A DNA stretch of 64,000 nt, taken from positions 6,804,237 to 6,868,236 of the forward strand of contig OY744609.1 in assembly GCA_963556255.1 (NCBI GenBank). The letters run 5' to 3'. Both the position numbers and the translations under genes were made by a program. Each line of letters starts with the position of its first letter. Positions within the stretch are counted from its first letter, which is position 1. This DNA is from Allolobophora icterica. Its lineage: Eukaryota; Annelida; Clitellata; Crassiclitellata; Lumbricidae. Shown here piece by piece: positions 57,501 to 64,000 of this stretch. Below the pieces are notes generated by a model. That model made no database searches and was not told the DNA's origin. It worked only from the letters and a program-made list of their open reading frames with translations.

Positions 57501-59936
57501 TCTTGTGAGAAGTGTCAATTAAAGGCAGGGAGTTTGGTGATGGATAGAGTGCCTATCACTCCGGTCTCAAGAGAAGAGGTCGCCTTCAGGAGAATGACGA
57601 TGGACCTCGTTGGCCCGATCGATCCAGTATCTGCTGCAGGTCACAAGTATTGTTTATGCATTGTGGACTCGTGCACCAGATGGCCTACAATCTTTTTATT
57701 GAAATCGCTGACAGCGAAGGCTGTGTGTGAAGCGTTGACGGAACTATTCATGAACGTTGGTGTACCGTCCGTGATTACAAGTGACCAAGGAACGAACTTC
57801 ACAGCCAGTTTGACAAGAGAATTTCTCGATTTAATGGGCTGTAGTCCACGATTCGACACACCAGGACACCCAGAGGCTGCTGGATTAGTAGAAAGATGGA
57901 ATCAGACATTTAAAAAGATGATCCATCATGTGATAATAGACAACCCGAGGAAATGGCACAAGATAATTCCTTTCACAGTGTGGGCATTACGAGAAGTGCC
58001 GAATGCAACTACTGGAGTATCACCATATATGCTTGTCTATGGGAAAATTCCGAGAGGACCATTGGCAATATTAAAAGAGAGTTGGACTAGAGAAATAAAC
58101 TTACCACCTCATGTTGGAGTTAAACCAGAAAAGTATTTAAAAGAACTCAAAGAAAATATGGAGAAAGCATTATTGTTTGCAGAATCCTACTCTCGAGAAA
58201 AGCAATTACAATACACGAATCAGTATAACAAGAGAGCAAAGCACAAAGAATTTGAAGCTGGTGAGAAAGTCATCGTTTTATATCCAACGTCAACGAACAA
58301 ACTTATTTCTCGATGGCATGGTCCATGTACGATCATACATCGAAGATCAAAGTACTCTTATTTAGTCGATATGGGAGAAAATGGTCGAAAGATAATTCAC
58401 GCCAACAAGATCAGAAAATATATTACTCGAGCATTAAGTTGTGGTCTAATCGTTGAAGAAGATGAAGATTTTGGTTCAGTGGTTGAATTACCAATGAGGA
58501 ATGAGGTTCAAGATGACAAGAATTCACTTAACCTCGATCCTGAACAAATTAGCCATTTGACAGTAACTCAGCAAGAACAGTTGTTGAAAGTTTTAAACAA
58601 ATACTGTGACAGATTTTCAGAAAAACCCGGATTATGTACATTGGTTGAACATGAAATTGAACTAAAACCAGGATTTCATGAAAAGGAATTTGCAGCATAC
58701 CGAATTCCTTTGATTTATCGATCAGAAGTGGAACGTCAGATCAAAGAAATGTTAAAAACAAACATTATTAAACCATCATCGAGCAGAATGGCAAGCCCTT
58801 TGGTTATTGTTAAAAAGAAAGACGGATCTTTAAGACTTGCCTGTGACTACAGATACATTAACTCGTTCACAGTGGATTGTAAATATCCGATGCCGATTGT
58901 CAGAGACGTTTTGAACAAAGTTGGAAAGTCTAATGTGATTTCTATTTTGGACTGTCGAAGTGCTTATTGGACTTGTCCTGTAAAACAATCTGATCAATGG
59001 AAGACAGCTTTTGTAACACATAATGGACTGTATGAATTTACTCGTGTTCCTTTTGGAATGATAAATTCTGGACGAACTTTTGTTAAAGCGATAAATTTAG
59101 TTTTACAGCCTATAAGCGACTTTGCAGAACCGTATGTTGATGACATTGCTGTGCATTCTGACAGTTGGAAAGTTCACTTGCAGCATCTAGATGCATTTTT
59201 GATGCAAATGAGATTGCATAACGTTACTTTGAATTTGAAAAAATGCATATTTGGTAAGAGTGAGGTAAGGTTTATCGGTCATGTGGTTGGGTCTGGTAAG
59301 ATAAAGATGAATCCAGACAGAATTGAAAGTTTGACTAATTTGAAGATCCCAGAAACTAAGAAGCAAGTTAAGCAACTGCTTGGATTTTTTAATTATTACA
59401 GACAGTTTATTAAGGACTTTGCACAGATTGCGAAACCTTTATCTGATTTAACTAGTAAACGTGTTTCTGATAAGATTGATTGGACTGTTGAACATCAGCA
59501 AGCATTTGATTTACTTAAAGAGGCTGTGCGATCCAAAGTAGTGTTATATGTTTTTGAAGTGGGAAAACCATTCAATTTGTACTGCGATAGTAGTGACTTT
59601 GCAGTCGGTGCTGTTTTAACACAGATGGACGACAAGGGAATAGAACGCCCTGTGTCATTTATCAGTCAGAAATTAACTGATACCCAGAAGAGATGGGCTA
59701 CTGTGGAAAAGGAAGCCTATGCTATTGTTTGGGCTCTAAACAAGTTAAAAGAAATTATAATTGGATCAAAAATTTTCATTTTTACTGATCACAATCCTCT
59801 TACATATTTGACTGAGTCAATGTCTAAGTCTGCTAAACTTGTGCGTTGGGCGTTAGCCTTACAAACTTTTGATGTTGAGGTGAAGTACAAGAAGGGCAGA
59901 TTGAATGTTATTGCTGATTGTTTGTCAAGGTTATAA
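54510..59936 (+). CDS. Gag-PR-INT-RT-RNase H polyprotein, 1808 residues
   Basis: Intact ORF. Residues about 90-310: charged coiled coil with QREKEEKAERL-type repeats. About 315-482: Gag capsid-like region (YFETVENAFRSF, LLPLMTPKA). 581-594: zinc knuckle C-x2-C-x4-H-x4-C. 694-696: protease DSG. 962-1002: integrase zinc-binding region (H962, H969, C999, C1002). Integrase core D1032, D1092, E1128 (35 residues between the last two). About 1250-1300: GPY/F-like module with RWHGPCTIIHRR. About 1390-1610: reverse transcriptase with MASPLVIVKKKDGSLRLACD and catalytic YVDD at 1542-1545. About 1690-1808: RNase H, D1693 and the FTDHNPLTYL block. The integrase-before-RT order is the key oddity. All catalytic residues looked for are present, so it may be active. 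The start is the first ATG, in frame with a lysine/glutamate-rich Gag. Confidence 0.95.
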   Translation: MEKLSAERQADIKKMSTERLKQRLLKAGFKEEQLEGMSRGDMIQELAEVWVKEEVEEEGAVGGAVEKAIEKPPVPMSMEMLMQWMMMKEDREEKRRQEAERVRQDELRLQREKEEKAERLQREKEEKAERLQREKEEKELRLQREKEEKAELARQEELRLQREREDKAEQVRKAELELQKNQFEIQLEQLKRDREDAERRRLEQMIEFEKARKSDEEVRKQQIESKRMREEEKEKARTLELERAEQIRQEELKFQKESLEKAETERQERLKLEKSKLTLKETQMREEREAERRKQQESETLVSKIKKIGDAMKHVLPQMPTDMMEVPLYFETVENAFRSFAVEKPFWVKLLLPLMTPKARTVLNRLSYDDLDNYDRVKQHLLKEFKLTSREYRARFVDAKKTTEETYTMFTARLKNLLNYYVRSRNVNREYDTLFDLLVADKLKECLPPGPLQFVLSKEGTDCLQASAVADLADIHVNNRIGFAIPNINSYPSQRSVNQSQSRKWKSNPGTGNQSKGKEVKASVPVPNETRDVTFGRQGFNKSSAPFAKREGNTSFTQYKKYEGNEQRGISQPYHTVVKRCHNCGSDKHLVKFCPVPVAAASSSRNQEHTRVNLIQVVSDTDNQTASQENQETEVKSVMKCGIQKEILLDAEIQREVIGKDDSRILKKSFLQYVEVEIRGVDGKEPVKVKALSDSGAEIPVISEELLEGMKVEQIGKVNLQCVAGDAIPAKLVKVDVRLCGSDVEEEGFPRKIQCSLTPYVTLMCASIAKMGSTERFLLHPEIIAELKAVPQMKVKTIQGDVSVRANVMTRAQSRKQEMVDVNEKSETESSSDEENESNEQRSLSRDGVTSEINEQEMAACENGTLNETEEDNECDVGIGDLYRDEEMDEEQKVQIADSKKFEEQQRKDESLKPWWKLAQEKESEFCVINGLLHKKYQILDQTIYQLVLPKERRIKVMELAHESVFGGHLGEEKTRERIKLSFVWPKMRRDIVKFCKSCEKCQLKAGSLVMDRVPITPVSREEVAFRRMTMDLVGPIDPVSAAGHKYCLCIVDSCTRWPTIFLLKSLTAKAVCEALTELFMNVGVPSVITSDQGTNFTASLTREFLDLMGCSPRFDTPGHPEAAGLVERWNQTFKKMIHHVIIDNPRKWHKIIPFTVWALREVPNATTGVSPYMLVYGKIPRGPLAILKESWTREINLPPHVGVKPEKYLKELKENMEKALLFAESYSREKQLQYTNQYNKRAKHKEFEAGEKVIVLYPTSTNKLISRWHGPCTIIHRRSKYSYLVDMGENGRKIIHANKIRKYITRALSCGLIVEEDEDFGSVVELPMRNEVQDDKNSLNLDPEQISHLTVTQQEQLLKVLNKYCDRFSEKPGLCTLVEHEIELKPGFHEKEFAAYRIPLIYRSEVERQIKEMLKTNIIKPSSSRMASPLVIVKKKDGSLRLACDYRYINSFTVDCKYPMPIVRDVLNKVGKSNVISILDCRSAYWTCPVKQSDQWKTAFVTHNGLYEFTRVPFGMINSGRTFVKAINLVLQPISDFAEPYVDDIAVHSDSWKVHLQHLDAFLMQMRLHNVTLNLKKCIFGKSEVRFIGHVVGSGKIKMNPDRIESLTNLKIPETKKQVKQLLGFFNYYRQFIKDFAQIAKPLSDLTSKRVSDKIDWTVEHQQAFDLLKEAVRSKVVLYVFEVGKPFNLYCDSSDFAVGAVLTQMDDKGIERPVSFISQKLTDTQKRWATVEKEAYAIVWALNKLKEIIIGSKIFIFTDHNPLTYLTESMSKSAKLVRWALALQTFDVEVKYKKGRLNVIADCLSRL

Positions 59937-60033
59937 GTAATCGTAAGACTGTTCATTAATTAGTTAGATATATATATATGTTTCATGTATTTTGGTAATT
60001 TCGCAAATTTTGAAATTTAATTTGCTCAATTCC

Positions 60034-60049
60034 AGAAAAAGGAAGGAGG
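60034..60049 (+). other. Polypurine tract
   Basis: AGAAAAAGGAAGGAGG ends 3 nt before the 3' LTR; expected plus-strand priming site. Confidence 0.8.
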
Positions 60050-60052
60050 TAA

Positions 60053-60529
60053 TGTGAACTGAGTTTTGTGTACAGTCTTGCAGTGCGAGATATTAGCGTA
60101 TATATATAGTGCGCTTACTTTAGTTTCACGTGTATATGTATATATGATAGATGTATAACGTTTAGTCTTAGTGACACGCGCGGCCGGCCGATATCGGCAG
60201 CGGCGCGCTATATGTATATTATTAGAGTTCGCTTATGCGCACAGAAGACAGGTGTGTCAAGAGGCGCGAAGAATTATGCTGACTAGAGAAGTTTGAATTC
60301 GAGTGTGTTCGCTGTAGTAGTGTGGCTGACTAGTTGAGTTGTAATCGAATTGAGTTCTGTCTGTTTGTTTCTTATTAAACTGAAAAGATATTAAACTGTG
60401 TTGCTGATTAATTCAGGTTATACTTATACGTAGAATTAGTGTTCAAAAGGTGAACGTTAAATAGGCGTTAAGTACGAAGAGAACAAGGATTTAATCAGAA
60501 GGATTGTCAACGGAAGGATTGGGTTGACA
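60053..60529 (+). repeat. 3' LTR, 477 bp
   Basis: Same length and, by reading, same sequence as the 5' LTR. Followed directly by an AAT array. Confidence 0.93.

Positions 60530-60606
<77 letters not shown>
60530..60606. repeat. (AAT)n microsatellite, retrotransposon target
   Basis: About 77 bp of AAT to the right of the element; a short AATAATAATAA remainder is on the left (53615-53625). The element therefore inserted near one end of an AAT array. Confidence 0.9.
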
Positions 60607-60607
<1 letters not shown>

Positions 60608-60775
60608 TGTAATAAATTTTATTTCTGCTTTTAATACATTTACTAACATCTGTGGATAGAAATTAAGGTCTATAGCCATTGCTTAAGAAACGAGTGTAAA
60701 TTAGCCATTTATTCAAACGGTTCCTGTGATATACGACAGGGGAAGGTATTGTGGGCAAAGTATACTACCAATTTC

Positions 60776-62515
60776 GGTTCCGGTCCGCTATTCCGGGGGC
60801 CGCTTTTCCGGGGCCCACTATTCCGGGGGTCCGCTATTCCGGGGGTCCGCTATTCCGGGGATTCGCCGGAATATACATATATACATACATAAACATAAAT
60901 ACATACATACATACATGTATAACACATACATGTATCTACATACATACACACACTCTTACATGCATATATATATATATACACATGTATGTACGTACATACA
61001 TGCACGTACATACGTACATACACACGTACATACATACATCTATGTACATACATACATGCATACACACGTACATACATACATACATACATAGATGTATGTA
61101 CAATTGTACATACATACATACATACATACATACACACGAACATAGATACATGTATGTACTTACATACATACATGCATAGGTACATACATACACACGTACA
61201 TACATACATACATACATACACACATGGATACGCACGCATATACCTACATTTATGTACATAAATGAATACATATGTTTATGTATACCTACATGTCTGTACA
61301 ATTGTGGACGCATACATACATGCATATATGTACATAATACATACATGCGTACATATATACACACGTACATACATACATACATACATAAATACTAATATGC
61401 ATGTACATACATTAATGTATGATGTACATATATGCATACATACATGCATACATGCAAACACACGTACATACATACATGTATGTACATACATACAAACATA
61501 CATACATACGTACACACGTAAATACTTAATATATACAGACATACATACATACACACGTGCATACGTACATACATGCATAAACATACACACCTATACATGT
61601 ATGTACATACGCACATGTATGTAAATACATATATATACACATTCGTAAATACATAATATATACATACATACAACATACATTCGTACATACGTACATATAT
61701 ACATACATACATACATACATGCATGCATGTATGTATGCATGTATGTACGTGTTTATGTATGTATGTGTCTATATATGTATGTATGTATGCATGTACGTAC
61801 GTGTGTATATGCATACATACATGCATGTATGCATGTATGTATCTACATTCATGTATTTACATACACGTATGCATGTACATACATGTATGTATGTATGTAC
61901 GTGTGTTTGCATGTATGTATGCATGTATATATGTACATCATACATTTATGTATTTACATACATGTTAGTATGTATGTATGTATGTACATGCGTATGTATG
62001 TACGTATGTATGTATGTATGTATGTAAGTACATACATGTATCTATGTACGTGGGTATGTATGTATGTATGTACATAATGTATGTATATAGGTGTGTATGT
62101 ATGTATGTATGTATGTATGTATGTATGTATGTATGTATGTATGTATGTATGTATAATGTACGTGTGCATGTAAGTACCTGTTTATGTATGTAGGTATGTA
62201 TTATGTGTGCATGTATGTACGTGATTATGTATGTATATATGTATATATTATGTACGTGTGTACGTATGTATGCATGTGTGCACGTATATATGTGGGTATG
62301 TATGTTTGTATGTATGTACGTGTGTATGCATGTATGTATGTATGTATATTTATACGTGTGTATTTATATGTGTGTGGTTATATGTATGTATATATGTTTT
62401 ATGTTGTATGTATGTATATTCCGGCGAATCCCCGGAATAGCGGACCCCCGGAATAGCGGACCCCCGGAATAGTGGGCCCCGGAATAGCGGACCCCCGGAA
62501 TAGCGGGCCGGTACC
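60776..62515. mobile_element. Foldback DNA element, 1.74 kb, 9-bp target duplication
   Basis: Ends GGTTCCGGTCCGCTATTCC and, inverted, GGTACCGGCCCGCTATTCC. Each arm has four to five tandem copies of TCCGCTATTCCGGGGG, then GGGGATTCGCCGGAATATAC, about 100 bp nearly identical when inverted. Inside, ACAT repeats (60870-61715) face ATGT repeats (61715-62425), extending the foldback to the centre near 61720. Perfect 9-bp ACCAATTTC flanks at 60767-60775 and 62516-62524. A 9-bp duplication suggests a Mutator-like (MULE) origin, but no transposase is present. A partial relative is at 44355. All long frames here are repeat artefacts. Confidence 0.82.
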
Positions 62516-62636
62516 ACCAATTTCAGGGCCTCAAATGTGAAATTATAACGAAAGACTAATAAGTAAAAACGAACTTATCCAATAATAGCCAGATTTCAGA
62601 ATGAATTAAGCCAGTTAAATGAGAACTTTCCATCAC

Positions 62637-62937
62637 CTGTTGCGGAGGTGAAGACAGCTGTTTCAATGTTGCCTCGTCCACCTGATTTGTTACACCGACA
62701 GCAAGTGTCCTAATTCCGTTGTTGTGAACAGCATCAATGGCAGCTGGAACAGTTGACGGGTCGGTTGGTTTACCATCCGTAATAATAATGGCCACATTGC
62801 TAACATCCGGTCTATCGCCTTCCACACCAAACACCTGTGTTCTCATTACATTGAGACCACCTGTTGTATCAGTTCTACCGCCTTTGCGATACGGAATATG
62901 ATCGATGGCGTTTAATAGAGAATCTTTCGTAGTGTAA
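62637..62937 (-). CDS. Gene C VWA exon b
   Basis: 301 bp. Acceptor AATTCTTCTAG, donor CAACAG then GTGATG. Encodes YTTKDSLLNAIDHIPYRKGG, RTDTTGGLNVMRTQV, VAIIITDGKPTDPSTVPAAI and GVTNQVDEATLKQLSSPPQQ. The loop Thr and ITDG Asp of the MIDAS are intact. Starts with one nucleotide of a split codon and ends in phase 0, as in gene A. Exon a should lie beyond 64000. Confidence 0.9.
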
Positions 62938-63089
62938 CTAGAAGAATTGAAAAAAATCGAGTCAGAAACTCAGTTAAACATCGCAAACATTAAAATTTTC
63001 CGGCTGCACAGAGATCGCCGCCACTCACCTGTAGAATGTCAGAATTCGAAACTTCAGATCAGTTATAGTATGCTTATAGACTATAGTTA

Positions 63090-63485
63090 TAGTATGATCG
63101 AGTTAACCTTGTATTCCGATCTTGCTTTTATTACCATACGCCAGCTCCGATCCATCTGCAAGTCTCTTTCATTTCATGCTGTCACTACAGTGGTCCATGT
63201 TGTGATCTGCACTCGGGTGGACTTTGCCAATGCTGTGTACATTGGCCTTTCCTCCTCCAATATGCACAAACTCCGGACTATTCTTAATGCTGCTGCTAGG
63301 CTTATACGTGATATTCCTAAGTTAACCCTTATTTCTGCTTTATTCGTGATTCCTTTCGCTGGCTCCCTGTCCAACAGCGAATTCAGTTTAAAAACCTCAC
63401 CCTCATTCGCAACTGCCTCACTGGAACTGCTCCGTCTTTGCACTGCAGTTTCTTCCTTGCCTGCGAGGACTTCCTTACGATCCTC
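63090..63485 (+). pseudogene. CR1-like LINE fragment
   Basis: Reads LRSICKSLSFHAVTTVVHVV, ICTRVDFANAVYIGLSSSNM and HKLRTILNAAARLIRDIPK, the thumb region of CR1/L2 RTs (TTVVHA-x-x-x-SRVDYCN ... LQ-x-x-QNAAARL). The RT palm is missing. It lies in the intron of gene C upstream of exon 62637-62937. Confidence 0.78.
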
Positions 63486-63496
63486 TGCCCGCAGCC

Positions 63497-63561
<65 letters not shown>
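63497..63561. repeat. (ATT)n microsatellite, probable SINE tail
   Basis: About 63 bp of ATT directly left of CCGGATATTTCTATAGCGCC; read on the minus strand this is GGCGCTATAGAAATATCCGG plus (AAT)n, a retroposon 3' end with microsatellite tail. Confidence 0.9.
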
Positions 63562-63562
<1 letters not shown>

Positions 63563-63790
63563 CGGATATTTCTATAGCGCCTCTCGAAGTCAACTACTAC
63601 TCAGAGGCTCTCCCGGCTACAGCATTTGATACTGTGCCGGAATTTTCACGCCGAAGCGCCACGAGCAATTGCGAGTGAAGGACTTGCCCAAGGTCCGTAC
63701 GCAGCGCCTAGAGTGGGATTCGAATCTGCAACCCTCCGGTCACAAGGCGCCGAACTTACCACTGAGCCACCACGCCCCACGGCTCAGTGG
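63562..63790 (-). repeat. tRNA-derived SINE (minus strand)
   Basis: tRNA-like head with A box TGGCTCAGTGGTAAG and B box GATTCGAATCC, then GACCTTGGGCAAGTCCTTCA, as in family 1, and a body ending in GGCGCTATAGAAATATCC and the AAT tail. It appears to split the LINE sequence at 63090-63485 from that at 63795-63985. Confidence 0.75.
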
Positions 63791-63794
63791 GGGC

Positions 63795-63985
63795 GTGGTG
63801 GCTCTCCCTCGTATGCGCTTTTCCGCGGCACAGTCCAGGAGCCGCGCCTACGTGGGCGCCTCTGCTTGGAACTGTCTCCCCTTGTCTCTCCGCCAAGAGC
63901 TTCTTGCCTTCTCTCCTCTCCAGTTTCGTAGACGCCTGAAAACCTTCCTTTCTTCCGGTGCTGGCATTGTTGCGGGTTGAGAGCG
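63795..63985 (+). pseudogene. LINE 3' end fragment
   Basis: Reads GASAWNCLPLSLRQELLA, then SPLQFRRRLKTFLSSG, the WN-x-LPLSLR ... FRRRLKTFLF tail of CR1/L2 LINEs. Probably the 3' part of the same copy as 63090-63485, separated by the SINE. Confidence 0.7.
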
Positions 63986-64000
63986 CCGCTGATCTGAGTG

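Larger units (their letters stand above)
53626..60529 (+). mobile_element. Full-length Gmr1-like LTR retrotransposon (6904 bp)
   Basis: Two 477-bp LTRs (53626-54102, 60053-60529), each TG...CA, look identical by eye. A primer-binding site follows the 5' LTR and a polypurine tract precedes the 3' LTR. One ORF (54510-59936) encodes Gag, protease, integrase, reverse transcriptase and RNase H in that order. Integrase before RT is the Ty1/copia order, but the RT and integrase sequences are Ty3/gypsy-like; this combination defines Gmr1-like elements, first noted in cod and other deuterostomes. No envelope frame exists. Flanking AATAA on both sides is consistent with a 5-bp duplication, but the target is an AAT array, so it is not decisive. 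It lies antisense inside an intron of gene C. Confidence 0.92.
53319..62937 (-). other. Gene C: 3' part of a third VWA gene
   Basis: Two exons, 62637-62937 (VWA exon b) and 53319-53411 (terminal exon c), splice in phase 0. The intron between them is 9.2 kb and contains a full-length LTR retrotransposon and a 1.74-kb foldback element. The product ends GVTP after its closing Cys. The preceding exon a was not found up to 64000 and must lie to the right. Lengths 301 and 93 bp equal those of the last two exons of gene A. Confidence 0.8.

Noticed and set aside
53626..60529. Endogenous retrovirus
   Set aside because: No envelope frame between RNase H and the 3' LTR (about 115 bp only); Gmr1-like domain order fits a retrotransposon.
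60870..62430. Overlapping Tyr/Met/Cys/Val and His/Thr/Ile frames of 60-148 codons
   Set aside because: Products of ACAT/ATGT repeats; every phase on both strands is open.

Overview
This window looks like a repeat-crowded animal genome, most probably a marine invertebrate and most easily a deuterostome (echinoderm, hemichordate or cephalochordate). The grounds are spliced secreted von Willebrand factor A (VWA) genes with phase-consistent introns, a Gmr1-like LTR retrotransposon (a group best known from deuterostomes), CR1/L2-type LINE debris, tRNA-derived SINEs, hAT MITEs, a Helitron, and very many AAT, ACAT and GAA arrays. I cannot name the species.

The cellular genes all lie on the minus strand and read right to left. 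They form a tandem cluster of three related genes. Gene C (right) shows only its last two coding exons, 62637-62937 and 53319-53411. Gene A (middle) can be assembled completely: TATA box at 32716-32723, a 5' UTR exon, a signal-peptide exon, then nine exons ending at a stop at 14040. They join in one frame to 2061 nt, 686 residues: signal peptide plus three VWA domains, each built from the same three-exon cassette (a, b, c). Gene B (left) shows a TATA box at 2201-2207, a 5' UTR exon and a signal-peptide exon at 754-843; the rest lies off the left edge. The product class is a secreted, metal-binding (MIDAS) adhesion-type protein whose ligand cannot be read from sequence.

Region by region: 0-2.2 kb is the start of gene B. 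2.2-14 kb is intergenic, with an old tandem duplication and six MITEs (five of them hAT-like). 14-32.7 kb is gene A, its introns filled by satellites, a Helitron inserted in a CTAAT satellite, LINE fragments and hAT MITEs. 32.7-53.3 kb is intergenic: retroelement remains (including an open 1.4-kb retroelement C-terminal reading frame at 40378-41766), a decayed pogo/Tigger-like element at 44594-46598 containing another MITE, a broken transposase-like gene near 48.3-49.0 kb, a near-perfect palindrome at 50311-50551 and a Tc1/mariner-type MITE at 50669-51250. 53.4-62.6 kb is one intron of gene C. It holds a full-length LTR retrotransposon (53626-60529, two 477-bp LTRs that look identical, one 1808-residue ORF) and a 1.74-kb foldback element with 9-bp target duplications.

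The most notable items are the retrotransposon, which has a Ty3/gypsy-type reverse transcriptase but a Ty1/copia-like domain order (integrase before reverse transcriptase) and looks recently inserted, and the VWA gene cluster with its repeated exon cassette, a probable GC-AG intron, and a very long polypyrimidine tract in front of one exon.
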